Source of the DNA: Gemmatimonadota bacterium | Lineage (GTDB): Bacteria; Gemmatimonadota; Gemmatimonadetes; Longimicrobiales; Gaopeijiaceae | Direction: 5' to 3' | Assembly: GCA_015664885.1 (NCBI GenBank) | Contig: DQPL01000098.1 | Location: forward strand, 62,001 to 126,000 | Length of the DNA: 64,000 nucleotides | Part shown: positions 1 to 8,454 of the stretch, one piece after another | Layout: each line of letters opens with the position of its first letter | Numbering within the stretch: position 1 is the stretch's first letter | Notes under the pieces: model-generated | Database searches by the model: none | What the model saw: only the letters and a program-made list of their open reading frames with translations | What the model was told of the DNA's origin: nothing | Program-made: the position numbers and the translations under genes

Positions 1-42
1 GGCTTCCAGGATGTCCCGGACCGGAATGCTTTTCGGAGTCAG
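1..42 (-). CDS. hprK: probable HPr kinase/phosphorylase, N-terminal fragment (cut by window edge)
   Basis: Only 14 codons are visible (LTPKSIPVRDILEA), running off the window edge. The IPVRDILEA segment resembles the start of HPr kinase/phosphorylase, the bifunctional enzyme that phosphorylates HPr on serine, and hpf-hprK is a familiar gene order; both points are family knowledge, not proof. No ATG, GTG or TTG lies in this frame between the hpf stop and this segment. The best start is CTG at 42..40, with a GAGG Shine-Dalgarno-like run about 5 nt upstream. The identification is tentative because so little is seen. Confidence 0.35.
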   Translation of the reverse strand, partial: MTPKSIPVRDILEA

Positions 43-87
43 TGGGACCTCACTTCGCGTGCACGCGCCTGACGTGAGGCGAATGCA

Positions 88-423
88 TCAAGACGGCTCG
101 GCCTCAGATGTGTCCTCGGGAAGCGGAGGGGCCCAGTGGTCGCGATGCTGCTGGCGCTCTCGCTTCAACATGCGTGTGACACGATCGATTGCCTTATCGA
201 GCGCGGACCGGAACTCGCGTTCTTCGGCGTGTGCCACGACTGGCTCTGCTCCGTCTATGTGGAGGACCACCTCGGCCTTCCTGGTGTGCTTTTCTTCAGT
301 GTAGGTCACTTCGGCCGAGGCGACCCGCGGGTCGTAACGGATCAGTTTTTGGATCTGTTGCTCGGTGCGGGTGAGCAGCTCGTCCGGGACGTTGCAGTGC
401 CTGGCAGTGATCTGAACTCTCAA
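88..423 (-). CDS. hpf: ribosome hibernation promoting factor, short HPF/RaiA type
   Basis: A 111-residue protein of the HPF/RaiA family, which binds the 30S decoding region and helps inactivate ribosomes in slow growth or starvation. The N-terminal MRVQITARH strand, the conserved acidic/aromatic middle and the basic segment DKAIDRVTRMLKRERQQH are typical. The length matches the short form: the C-terminal dimerisation domain of long HPF is absent, replaced by a short acidic tail (residues ~98-111). It lies 45 bp downstream of the glycosyltransferase gene and just upstream of a probable hprK, as the tail of the long riboflavin/nusB run. Identification is firm. Confidence 0.9.
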   Translation of the reverse strand: MRVQITARHCNVPDELLTRTEQQIQKLIRYDPRVASAEVTYTEEKHTRKAEVVLHIDGAEPVVAHAEEREFRSALDKAIDRVTRMLKRERQQHRDHWAPPLPEDTSEAEPS

Positions 424-468
424 GAGAACCTCCCGAAAAGATCGTTAGCAGACCGCCTCCCAAAAAAA

Positions 469-1608
469 CTAGCCGAGCGCGGATCCGGCCACCACCCGAC
501 TCAAAAAGGCCTCCATCTGGTCCGCTGATGCGTCCCACGAGTACTGCTCCGCGAAGCTCCGCGCCATTCGACCCATCGCCTGGCGCCGCTCGTCATCCTC
601 CAGAAGCGATGCGATCGAGTTGGCGAGCGTGCGCACGTCGCCGTGGGGCACGAGTAGGCCGGTCTCTCCGTCCACGACGCTTTCCCGCAGACCGGGAGCG
701 TCGCTCGCGATGCTGGGCGTCCCGCAAGCACTCGCCTCCATGATCGAGATGCCCCATCCCTCGTTGGGCGACGTCAGCGCGTGCAGCCAGGACGTTCGGA
801 ACAGGTCCAGTTTCTCCTCTTCCTTAACGAACCCGTGAAAGCTCACGCGGTCCGCCACACCGAGCTCGTGGGCGACCTTCTCGAGGCGCGCACGATCGTC
901 GCCGCTGCCTCCAATCCTCAGGGTTACGTCGGACCCATCGGAGGCGAGCAGAGCCACCGCGCGTAGGAGAAGATCGACCCTCTTGTACTTCTTCAATCGT
1001 CCCAAGAAGAGCAGCGAGGGCTCGGGCGTGCGCAGGCCTTCAGGGTGGGGGGTGTAGCGTTCGAGATCGATGCCGTTGGGAATGACTTCTATTCGGCTGG
1101 CATCGAGACCGCGGCGCCCGAGGTCTTCCCTAGTGCTTGCCGAGACGGCGATCGTAGGTGCACTGCGGAAGACGAACGGGATCGGCCGCTCGAGCAACCA
1201 CGTCGCGGCCGCCAGCGGGAACGAGGCCTCTTGGAACGCCGTAGCGCCGAAGAGATGGTGCACGAGCGCCACAACGGGTGCGTGTGTCCAGTAGCGCGTG
1301 AATAGTGGGACCTTGTTCAGGTCCTCGACGACGACGTCGAAGGGTCTGTCCCTCAGCCGACGCCCGAAATAACGAGGCGCCGCAAGCGAAAAGGTGTAGC
1401 GTGCGCCGGTGCGGTGGACGTCGATGCCGTCGAGCTCGGCGCGGGGATCGCAGCCTCTCCAACCGGAGGCGAGGAGGGTGATCTCATGGCCGCGTTCCGC
1501 AAGGCGCCCGAAGGTCTCGTGCAGGTGCGCCTCCGCTCCCCCGGCCTGCGGATTTTCACGGTCGAGCCAATTCACAACCAGGACGCGCATCGGCGCGACG
1601 TCACTCAC
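469..1608 (-). CDS. glycosyltransferase family 4 (GT-B fold)
   Basis: A 379-residue retaining glycosyltransferase of the GT4 type, probably cytoplasmic or at the inner membrane face, transferring a sugar from a nucleotide donor. The N-terminal Rossmann domain has NPQAGGAEAHLHETF (~residues 20-34), the usual acceptor-side glycine motif. The C-terminal donor domain has LFLGRLKKYKRVDLLL (~201-216) and an EASACGTPSIASDAPGLRE signature (~285-305) with the EX7E glutamates. MRVLVVNW at residue 7 is an alternative start, but the first ATG overlaps the nusB stop by 4 bp, so I keep it. Acceptor and product cannot be read from sequence; with no neighbouring polysaccharide genes, the role is unknown. Confidence 0.85.
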   Translation of the reverse strand: MSDVAPMRVLVVNWLDRENPQAGGAEAHLHETFGRLAERGHEITLLASGWRGCDPRAELDGIDVHRTGARYTFSLAAPRYFGRRLRDRPFDVVVEDLNKVPLFTRYWTHAPVVALVHHLFGATAFQEASFPLAAATWLLERPIPFVFRSAPTIAVSASTREDLGRRGLDASRIEVIPNGIDLERYTPHPEGLRTPEPSLLFLGRLKKYKRVDLLLRAVALLASDGSDVTLRIGGSGDDRARLEKVAHELGVADRVSFHGFVKEEEKLDLFRTSWLHALTSPNEGWGISIMEASACGTPSIASDAPGLRESVVDGETGLLVPHGDVRTLANSIASLLEDDERRQAMGRMARSFAEQYSWDASADQMEAFLSRVVAGSALG

Positions 1609-2060
1609 GACGGAACGCCTTCGTGCCCCTTGAAGAGTGCATCGAGAACGCCATTCACGAAGCGCGGCGAGTCCTCGCCGCCGTATGCCTCAGCGAGTCG
1701 AATCGCTTCCTGGATCGAGACCTTCGGGGGCACCTCCTCGATGTACAGAATCTCGACGGCCCCTATGCGAAGGATGGCACGGTCGATCTTTCCGACTCGC
1801 TCGAGCCTCCAATTGTCCAGCGCGCTGGACACCCTGGCATCCACCTCCCCGAGATGTTCTTCCAGCAGCCTGAGCACCGAGCGGATATACGGAAGCCTAC
1901 GGGGAGAGACCCTCCTGGTCGCCACGGTATCCACCAACGCGTCCCTGAGGCTGCCATCGAAGCTCGCGCTCTCCCACCGATAGTGGATCTGAAGCAACCA
2001 CGCACGCGCCCGGTGCCTGTCGATGCGCTCGGCCAGCCCGAGACGTTCGCTTTCTGTCAC
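1605..2060 (-). CDS. nusB: transcription antitermination factor NusB
   Basis: A 151-residue NusB, the helical protein that with NusE (S10) binds boxA RNA and supports antitermination in rRNA operons. The N-terminal arginine-rich helix (RHRARAWLLQIHY) and the C-terminal signature DRAILRIGAVEILY...PPKVSIQEAIRLAEAYGGEDSPRFVNGVLDAL are characteristic. It overlaps ribH upstream by 4 bp and the glycosyltransferase downstream by 4 bp, so it is translationally coupled. The ribH-nusB order is widespread in bacteria, which supports both calls. Confidence 0.95.
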   Translation of the reverse strand: MTESERLGLAERIDRHRARAWLLQIHYRWESASFDGSLRDALVDTVATRRVSPRRLPYIRSVLRLLEEHLGEVDARVSSALDNWRLERVGKIDRAILRIGAVEILYIEEVPPKVSIQEAIRLAEAYGGEDSPRFVNGVLDALFKGHEGVPS

Positions 2061-2542
2061 TCCAGAGCCTTATAGACATCAACCATCTTGAGAGCGGCGA
2101 AGGCGGCCTCATAGCCCTTGTTGTCCTTGCCGTCTCCCGCACGCGCCAGCGCCTGGGGGTGATCGTCGGTGGTTAGGACGCCAAATAGCACGGGAATCGA
2201 TGCCGAGCGCGCCACCGCGCCCAAACCGGCCGATGCTTCCGTGCACACGTAGTCGAAATGGGGCGTATCGCCGCGGATCACGCAGCCGAGCGCAATGATT
2301 GCGTCGTGCCGATTCAGGCCAATGATGCGGGCCGCGGTGGGCGGTAGCTCCCACGCACCCGGCACGTGAACGACCTCCACGTCGTCGCGCGCCCCGCCGT
2401 GTTGCTCGAGGCACGCGAGCGCGCCGGCCAGAAGACGGTCGGTGATGTCGGCGTTGAACCGGCTTACGACGATCGCGATGCGGAGCCCGGCGGCTTGCAG
2501 AGAATCTCGTGAGTTGTCGACGAAGGAACCGTCGCTGCTCAC
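2057..2542 (-). CDS. ribH: 6,7-dimethyl-8-ribityllumazine synthase
   Basis: A 161-residue lumazine synthase, which condenses 5-amino-6-ribitylaminouracil with 3,4-dihydroxy-2-butanone 4-phosphate in the penultimate riboflavin step and usually forms icosahedral or pentameric assemblies. Visible motifs are [11 protein letters not shown] (substrate loop), [10 protein letters not shown] (~residues 60-69), [18 protein letters not shown] with the catalytic histidine region, and [11 protein letters not shown]. Start and stop both overlap neighbours by 4 bp (ribBA upstream, nusB downstream). Identification is firm. Confidence 0.96.
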   Translation of the reverse strand: MSSDGSFVDNSRDSLQAAGLRIAIVVSRFNADITDRLLAGALACLEQHGGARDDVEVVHVPGAWELPPTAARIIGLNRHDAIIALGCVIRGDTPHFDYVCTEASAGLGAVARSASIPVLFGVLTTDDHPQALARAGDGKDNKGYEAAFAALKMVDVYKALE

Positions 2543-3738
2543 AGGATGTGTCCGAGCTTCGCGCGTTTGGTCTCGAGGTAGCCTTCGTTGTGCTCGCCCG
2601 GCTCCACTAGGAGAGGCTCCCGACCGGTGATCTCGATGTCGTAGCCGTCGAGGCCAACGATTTTGCGTGGATTGTTCGTCAGCAGCCGGATCGAATGCAG
2701 CCCGAGGTCCAGGAGGATCTGTGCGCCGATGCCGTAGTCGCGCAGGTCGGGCTTGAAGCCCAGCTCTTGGTTGGCTTCGACCGTGTCCATGCCTTCATCC
2801 TGCAGCTGATAGGCTTTGAGCTTGTTGACGAGCCCAATGCCGCGGCCCTCCTGGCGCAGATAGACGATAGCGCCCTGCCCCTCTTCTTCGATCTGACGCA
2901 TCGCGGCAGCCAGCTGCTCTCCGCAATCACAACGCTCGGATCCGAAAACGTCCCCAGTCATGCACTCGGAGTGCATGCGCACCAGCACGTTTCCCTTGCC
3001 GGTGATGTCGCCCTTCACGAGCGCCAGATGCTCCCGCTTGTCGAGGATGCTCTCGTATGCGAAGACGCGGAAATCGCCGAAACGGGTCGGCAGGGCGGCT
3101 TCCGCCACGCGTTCGACGATGCGGGTCCTCCTGAGCCGATATGCGACGAGGTCGGCGACCGTGATGAACTTGAGCCGGTGTTCCTGGGCGAAGCGCTCAA
3201 GCTCAGGACGACGCGCCATCGTGCCGTCCTCATTGAGGATTTCGCAGATGACGCCCACGGGAGGAAGCCCAGCGAGCCTAGCGAGATCTACAGAGGCTTC
3301 GGTCTGCCCGACACGTCGCAAGACGCCGCCGGCTTTCGCCCGGAGCGGGAACATGTGCCCCGGCCGTCGCAAGTCGCCCGGAACGGTTTCAGGGTCCATC
3401 AGGACTTCGATGGTCTTCGCGCGGTCGTGAGCGCTGATCCCGGTCGTGACCCCGAAGCGTTCGTGCGCGTCGACCGCGATTGTGAACGCGGTCCCCTGGG
3501 GGTCGGTGTTACGATCAGCCATGGGTGGAAGATCGAGCTCGTCCGCGCGCTCAGGCGTGAGCGTCACGCAGATCAGGCCTCGACCGTGTCTGGCCATGAA
3601 GTTCACGTGGTCAGGCGTGACCATAGCCGCGGCCATGACCAGGTCGCCTTCGTTTTCCCGATCTTCGTCGTCGGCCACGATCACCATCCGACCCAGCCGG
3701 ATGTCCTCGATGGCTTCTTCGACGCGGTCGAGCTTCAT
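2539..3738 (-). CDS. ribBA: bifunctional DHBP synthase / GTP cyclohydrolase II
   Basis: A 399-residue fusion. The N-terminal RibB domain (~1-200) makes 3,4-dihydroxy-2-butanone 4-phosphate from ribulose 5-phosphate; [15 protein letters not shown] holds the acidic metal ligands and [16 protein letters not shown] is conserved. The C-terminal RibA domain (~205-399) opens GTP; zinc ligands are in [18 protein letters not shown], followed by [17 protein letters not shown]. Both active sites look complete, so the protein should feed both branches of riboflavin synthesis. It overlaps ribE upstream by 4 bp and ribH downstream by 4 bp. Confidence 0.96.
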   Translation of the reverse strand: MKLDRVEEAIEDIRLGRMVIVADDEDRENEGDLVMAAAMVTPDHVNFMARHGRGLICVTLTPERADELDLPPMADRNTDPQGTAFTIAVDAHERFGVTTGISAHDRAKTIEVLMDPETVPGDLRRPGHMFPLRAKAGGVLRRVGQTEASVDLARLAGLPPVGVICEILNEDGTMARRPELERFAQEHRLKFITVADLVAYRLRRTRIVERVAEAALPTRFGDFRVFAYESILDKREHLALVKGDITGKGNVLVRMHSECMTGDVFGSERCDCGEQLAAAMRQIEEEGQGAIVYLRQEGRGIGLVNKLKAYQLQDEGMDTVEANQELGFKPDLRDYGIGAQILLDLGLHSIRLLTNNPRKIVGLDGYDIEITGREPLLVEPGEHNEGYLETKRAKLGHIL

Positions 3739-4352
3739 GACTCATTCCTTTCGGGGTCCCCGCGGCTCGCAAGGACTCGTTGTACGTACTTGCCGATCAT
3801 GTCACCCTCGACGTTGACGGGTGCGCCGGCCGTGAGGCCACCGAGATTTGTGTGCTGATAGGTGAACGGAATCACCCCGATCCGGCAAACCCGATTCGGT
3901 AAAAGATCGCTGATGGTGAGGCTTACCCCGTTGAGCGTGATCGATCCGTGCCTGACGCTCAGGGCGAACACGTCACGTGGGACCTCGAAGTCCATGATCC
4001 AGTACTCACCGTCTTCTATAACATGGGTGAGGTGACCGATCCCATCTACGTGTCCCTGAACGAGATGGCCATCTACGCGTCCCCCCAGAACCATGGCCTG
4101 CTCGAGGTTGAGTCGCTCGCCTTCTTGATAGCCGCCGGCGACGGTTCGTTCGAGCGTCGTACCGATGACATCGACCGTGAAGGTCGCCTGCTCGATCGAC
4201 GTGGCGGTCAGGCACGCCCCGTCGACGGCCACCGAGGTGCCCTCGCGCAGCTCAGAGACGATCTCGGGCGCCTCGATCCATAACCTACAGGTCGAATCAA
4301 GCGTCTCGATGCGAGCCAACGTGCCGGTACACTCCACGATGCCAGTGAACAT
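3735..4352 (-). CDS. ribE: riboflavin synthase, alpha subunit
   Basis: A 205-residue riboflavin synthase that dismutates two lumazines to riboflavin. It shows the two-fold internal repeat of this family: barrel 1 begins [12 protein letters not shown] and contains VAVDGACLT; barrel 2 (~residues 98-190) begins [12 protein letters not shown] and contains [12 protein letters not shown]. Its start shares one base with the ribD stop and its end overlaps ribBA by 4 bp. No FMN riboswitch is visible upstream of the rib genes. Confidence 0.95.
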   Translation of the reverse strand: MFTGIVECTGTLARIETLDSTCRLWIEAPEIVSELREGTSVAVDGACLTATSIEQATFTVDVIGTTLERTVAGGYQEGERLNLEQAMVLGGRVDGHLVQGHVDGIGHLTHVIEDGEYWIMDFEVPRDVFALSVRHGSITLNGVSLTISDLLPNRVCRIGVIPFTYQHTNLGGLTAGAPVNVEGDMIGKYVQRVLASRGDPERNES

Positions 4353-5500
4353 CAGCCTCCCTCGCGGTCCAGCACGATGAGCGTATCGCGTCCGTGCGTC
4401 TCCGGAGCCAACGCCGGCGAAAAACGGCTCCAGTCGAGGGATTCTGCTTCCTCAGAGAATGCGGCGACACCCTGGGAGCCAAGAGTGATAGGTGAGATCA
4501 TGCAATAAACTCGTTGCACGCGGTCTTCGCGGAGAAGACTCGCGGCCAGGCGCGCACCGCCCTCGCACAGAATCGACTCCACGCCGATTTCCCAAGCAAC
4601 ACTCAGAACGGCACCCAGCTCGAGCCCGTTCTGGTCGTGCGGGACCGGGTGAAGCTGAGCTCCAGCGGACTCCAGCCGTTCGATGTCACCCTCATCGACG
4701 TCTTGGCGGGTGAATACGTGCACTGGTGCGTCCGCAATGTCGTCGAAGAGCGCCGCGTTCGCCTGCATTTCGCCGCGAGCGTCGAGGATCAGCCGCCGCA
4801 CCGGGGTGCGGCCGCGCGACACCTCGCGCACGGTGAGGCGAGGATCGTCCGCGCGCACCGTCCCGCTCCCGACCATCACGCCGTCGAAACCGGTGCGCAG
4901 ACGATGCACCTCCCGCTCCGCCTCGGGTCCGCTGATGCGCGTGCTCTCTCCCGGGGCCCCGGCGATACGCCCGTCCAGGCTCATCGCCAACTTCAGAGCG
5001 ACGTACGGAGTCTTGTGTGTGTGCGTGTGGAAGAACGCGGGATTCTCCGCGCGCCCCACCTGTTCTCCCCACACCGGGCCGACGACCTCGATCCCCGAGC
5101 GGCGCAGGGCGTCTGCGCCTCCGCCCTCGCGCTTGCCAGGCTCGGCGACCCCGTAGATGACCCGAGACACGCCCGCGCGCACGAGAGCATCGGCGCACGG
5201 CGGGGTCTTACCCTCGTGGTTGCACGGCTCCAGGCTGACGAAGGCGGTGGCGCCCTCTGCGCTACTGCGAGCCTCGCCGAGCGCCACGATCTCCGCGTGG
5301 GGTCCACCGAATTCCGCGTGATATCCCTGCCCTACCAGGCGCCCGTCACGCACGATGACACAGCCCACGAGCGGATTGGGGTGCACGCGCCCCCAGCCAC
5401 CCCGCGCGAGAGTCCTGGCCCACTCGAGATGGGCCACGTCTTCGCGAGTGAGCCGTTCGTCGTCCAATGTCACGTTGTCCATGGCTGTCTCGTCGTCCAT
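4352..5500 (-). CDS. ribD: riboflavin biosynthesis deaminase/reductase
   Basis: A 382-residue bifunctional enzyme. The N-terminal cytidine-deaminase-like domain carries HAEIVALGEA and the zinc site EPCNHEGKTPPCADALV (~residues 92-108), deaminating the pyrimidine intermediate. The C-terminal reductase domain (~170-382) begins KTPYVALKLAMSLDGRIAG and includes ILCEGGARLAASLL, using NADPH on the ribosyl side chain. The first ATG is kept; the internal MDNVTLDDE start is possible. It leads the four rib genes and lies 13 bp downstream of an outer-membrane protein gene. Confidence 0.95.
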   Translation of the reverse strand: MDDETAMDNVTLDDERLTREDVAHLEWARTLARGGWGRVHPNPLVGCVIVRDGRLVGQGYHAEFGGPHAEIVALGEARSSAEGATAFVSLEPCNHEGKTPPCADALVRAGVSRVIYGVAEPGKREGGGADALRRSGIEVVGPVWGEQVGRAENPAFFHTHTHKTPYVALKLAMSLDGRIAGAPGESTRISGPEAEREVHRLRTGFDGVMVGSGTVRADDPRLTVREVSRGRTPVRRLILDARGEMQANAALFDDIADAPVHVFTRQDVDEGDIERLESAGAQLHPVPHDQNGLELGAVLSVAWEIGVESILCEGGARLAASLLREDRVQRVYCMISPITLGSQGVAAFSEEAESLDWSRFSPALAPETHGRDTLIVLDREGG

Positions 5501-5513
5501 GGCCAGTAGTGTG

Positions 5514-6482
5514 CTAGATCGTCAGCCGCGCCGCGAGGTTCCCGAACGCGCTACCCCGAGTCGGGTCGAAGTCCGCGCCGCCGTAGCCGGAGGGCGCGGT
5601 GAAGCCCTTGGCCCACCCAAACTCCGCCGACAACTGCAACACCAGGAAGTTCAAGGAGGCTCCGCCGAAGAAGAGCGGCCGACTGGCTTCCAGTGGTGCC
5701 TCTACGGTGACGCTGCTCAGCCTGTCACCTACCCGGATGCGTGCATCTGTGGTGTAGGCGTCCCAGCCCACGCCCACTAGGAGACCGACAGCGAAGAGGT
5801 CTTTGCCCACAACCAGGCGATAAGAAGCGACACTCGGGTCGATCTCTATCTCGGTCGGATCGCCCAGGGGGACGCTGCCCATGCGCACGACACCGAGCAG
5901 CCTGCGCGAGGCGGAGACCGTGATGCCGGGCAGCGTGAACGTCTCCCGCAGGATGCCGACGCGTGCGCCGACGGAGAGTGAGCCTACCTGCCCGTTGAAT
6001 CCCTGTGCCTCTCGCAGGAAGACGACGCTCGTTTGTGCGAGCAAGTCGAGCGACAGAAAGCCCCCCACCGTCGGCATCAAGTGTATTCCGTCGAATACTC
6101 CGAGAGAAAAACTGCCGTGCAGGGTCGGCAGGAAGAATCTGGCCTCTTTCGCGGGCGCGTTCTGCCGGTCTGTCAGGTCGGGCAGCCGCGCGAGCAGTCC
6201 GCCTGCGCGCACCGAGAGCGCGAGTCGTGGCGTGCTGCCGATCCGCCTCCCGAGCGTAGTCGGGCTTCCGGCGATATCGGACCCGAGCCCAGCCAGCAGG
6301 CCTGTAGCTGCGAGCACCGCTTGAGACGCGATGGCTCCCTCGAGGCACTGTGTCGTCGATGCTGGCGCCGCCGACTGGCAACGCTCTGCGAGGGCGGTCA
6401 CGTCTTGCGCGACGAGCCGCGGCGAGAAGGCGACAACCACGGCGAGATAGAAGCACGCGCCCAGCGGAAAGCCTCCGGTCAC
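5514..6482 (-). CDS. predicted outer-membrane beta-barrel protein of unknown function
   Basis: A 322-residue protein I cannot place in a named family. It has an N-terminal hydrophobic signal segment ending near VAQD (~residue 27), then a region with two cysteines (C-QSAAPASTTQ-C), and many alternating hydrophobic/polar strands rich in G and F (for example LFFGGASLNFLVLQLSAEFGW). That pattern, plus a compact C-terminus ending RLTI, fits an outer-membrane barrel. It overlaps purM by 4 bp and precedes ribD by 13 bp, so it is probably co-transcribed with both, which says little about its function. Confidence 0.6.
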   Translation of the reverse strand: MTGGFPLGACFYLAVVVAFSPRLVAQDVTALAERCQSAAPASTTQCLEGAIASQAVLAATGLLAGLGSDIAGSPTTLGRRIGSTPRLALSVRAGGLLARLPDLTDRQNAPAKEARFFLPTLHGSFSLGVFDGIHLMPTVGGFLSLDLLAQTSVVFLREAQGFNGQVGSLSVGARVGILRETFTLPGITVSASRRLLGVVRMGSVPLGDPTEIEIDPSVASYRLVVGKDLFAVGLLVGVGWDAYTTDARIRVGDRLSSVTVEAPLEASRPLFFGGASLNFLVLQLSAEFGWAKGFTAPSGYGGADFDPTRGSAFGNLAARLTI

Positions 6483-7507
6483 TGGTAGGCGACGCCCTCG
6501 CCGGGTACGATCCGGCCGATGACCCGCGAGCCGATGCCTCGCTCAGCTGCGCTGGCTGCTACCGCATCTACATCGTGTTCCGACACGATCGCGATCATGC
6601 CGATGCCCATGTTGAAAACGCGATCCATCTCGTAGCGGTCGACGTTGCCGGCGTCCTGCAGCGTCTGGAAGACTGATGGCACGCGCCAGCTCCCCCGGTC
6701 GACCGTGGCACCGAGGCCGTCCGGGAGGACCCTCGGCAGATTGCCTGGGATGCCCCCTCCGGTGACATGCGCCAGTCCACGGATGACCCCGGTATCGAAG
6801 AGTCGCTTGAAGACGGGCAAATAGCTGCCATGCACGCTCAAGAGCTCTTCGCCCACCGAGCGCCCCGTGCCGGGCAGCTCATCGTCAACGCTCAGGCCCA
6901 TCACGTCGAAGACGATCCGGCGCGCGAGCGTGTACCCGTTGGTATGCAGGCCGGACGAGTCCAGTCCCACCAGCAGGTCCCCGCTTTCGATGCGCGAGCC
7001 GTCGATGATGAGGCTCCGATCTACGATGCCGACCACGAAACCGGCGAGATCGTACTCGCCGGGCGCGTAGAAATCGCGCATTTGCGCGGTCTCGCCGCCC
7101 AGGAGGGCACAATCGTTCTCTTTGCAGCCGACCGCGACTCCGCGCACGACCTCTTGAACGACGTCTTCGTCCATCTCGCCGACGGCGAGATAGTCGAGAA
7201 AGAAGAGCGGGCGGGCTCCCTGAACCAGGATGTCGTTGACGCAGTGGTTCACCAGGCAGTGCCCTACTGAGTCGTGCCGGCCTGTGGCAAACGCGAGTTT
7301 CAGCTTCGTTCCCGCGCCGTCCGCGCTCGCGACCAGCACCTGCGGGTCCCCGCCTTCCGGGACTTGGTACAGCCCTCCGAAGGAGCCCAACTCGGAGAGC
7401 GTGAAGCGATCCGCCGTGGAAGCCACTAGGTCCTTCAGGCCCACCTTGGCGCGATCGCCGGCTTCGAGGTCGACGCCGGCGTCTCGGTAGCTCAGCTGTT
7501 CAGACAC
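6479..7507 (-). CDS. purM: phosphoribosylformylglycinamidine cyclo-ligase (AIR synthetase)
   Basis: A 342-residue PurM, the ATP-dependent ring closure of FGAM to AIR in purine synthesis. Typical segments are SYRDAGVDLEAGDRAK at the start, VASADGAGTKLKLAF, ALLGGETAQMRDFY, LAHVTGGGIPGNLPRVLP and VFNMGIGMIAIV. Length matches the family. It overlaps the upstream sugar-kinase gene by 8 bp and the downstream outer-membrane gene by 4 bp. Confidence 0.96.
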   Translation of the reverse strand: MSEQLSYRDAGVDLEAGDRAKVGLKDLVASTADRFTLSELGSFGGLYQVPEGGDPQVLVASADGAGTKLKLAFATGRHDSVGHCLVNHCVNDILVQGARPLFFLDYLAVGEMDEDVVQEVVRGVAVGCKENDCALLGGETAQMRDFYAPGEYDLAGFVVGIVDRSLIIDGSRIESGDLLVGLDSSGLHTNGYTLARRIVFDVMGLSVDDELPGTGRSVGEELLSVHGSYLPVFKRLFDTGVIRGLAHVTGGGIPGNLPRVLPDGLGATVDRGSWRVPSVFQTLQDAGNVDRYEMDRVFNMGIGMIAIVSEHDVDAVAASAAERGIGSRVIGRIVPGEGVAYQ

Positions 7508-8429
7508 GTTCCTCCACCTGTACCAGTGCTTCGAATGCCGTCATCTGGTGAAACCCCAGCATACGTTCTTCGATGGCATCGGGGATCAGATCGATCAAGC
7601 GATCGACGCTGAAGCGCTCGACCGCGTAGGAGCCCATGACGGATCCATACACCATGGCCCGCCGAATGTCGTCCGTGTCGAGTGATCCCGCAGCAGCGAT
7701 GTGTCCCATGAAGCCACCAGCAAAAGCGTCTCCTGCGCCCGTCGGATCGAATACCTCTTCCAACGGGAAGCCTGGCACGTGGAACAGCCAGTCGTCCGCG
7801 AAGAGGATCGCGCCGTGCTCTCCCTTCTTCACTACGACGATGTCGGGCCCGCGCTCTCGAATCCAACGTGAAGCCCTCAGCAGATTTGGTTCGTCGGCGA
7901 GCTGTCGTGCCTCCTCGTCGTTGACCATGAGGATGTGCACGCGATCCAGCAGAGAAACGAGTGACTCCCGGCCTCCCTCGATCCAGTAGTTCATGGTGTC
8001 GCAGGCGATGACTTCTGGAGACTCGACCTGGTCGAGCACGTCGTGCTGGAGTACCGGATCGATGTTGCCGAGGAAGACGTAGCGGGACTGACGGAACGGC
8101 TCAGGAATCTTCGGCTGGAAATCGGCGAAAACGCCGAGCTCGGTAGCGAGCGTGTCTCGACCGCTCAGGTCCGAATGATACCTACCCGCCCAGAAGAAGC
8201 TCTTGCCTTCCCGCTGCTCGATGCCGGAGAGGTCGGCCCCCCGGTTGGTCAGGAAGTCGAGATCGTCGAGCGGGTAGTCGTCCCCCACGACGCCCACTAA
8301 GCGCACGGGCGCGAACAATGTTGCCGCAGATGCGAAGAAGACGGCCGAACCGCCCAGGACCCGTTCGGCCTTGGCGAACGGTGTCTCGACCGAGTCGAGC
8401 GCAATGCTACCTACGCAGAGAATCGACAT
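7500..8429 (-). CDS. PfkB-family carbohydrate/nucleoside kinase
   Basis: A 309-residue kinase of the ribokinase/PfkB superfamily. The N-terminal VLGGSAVFFASAATLF glycine motif and the C-terminal DPTGAGDAFAGGFMGHIA anion-hole signature with the catalytic aspartate (~residue 245) are clear, so it should phosphorylate a sugar or nucleoside hydroxyl. The substrate cannot be assigned. It overlaps purM by 8 bp and follows argS after 25 bp; the purine neighbour hints at a nucleoside or ribose substrate, which is only inference. Confidence 0.85.
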   Translation of the reverse strand: MSILCVGSIALDSVETPFAKAERVLGGSAVFFASAATLFAPVRLVGVVGDDYPLDDLDFLTNRGADLSGIEQREGKSFFWAGRYHSDLSGRDTLATELGVFADFQPKIPEPFRQSRYVFLGNIDPVLQHDVLDQVESPEVIACDTMNYWIEGGRESLVSLLDRVHILMVNDEEARQLADEPNLLRASRWIRERGPDIVVVKKGEHGAILFADDWLFHVPGFPLEEVFDPTGAGDAFAGGFMGHIAAAGSLDTDDIRRAMVYGSVMGSYAVERFSVDRLIDLIPDAIEERMLGFHQMTAFEALVQVEERV

Positions 8430-8454
8430 GTCATCATCTCAGGGAGGGTGCTTT

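Noticed and set aside
2695-3858. 387-aa plus-strand ORF opposite ribBA
   Set aside because: Antisense shadow: the ribBA frame has complete catalytic motifs in both domains.
5741-6488. Plus-strand ORFs over the outer-membrane protein gene
   Set aside because: Arg/Pro/Ser-rich shadows typical of high-GC antisense frames, without motifs.
4352-6510. FMN riboswitch ahead of the rib genes
   Set aside because: No RFN-like conserved sequence is seen upstream of ribD; the rib genes sit inside a longer operon.
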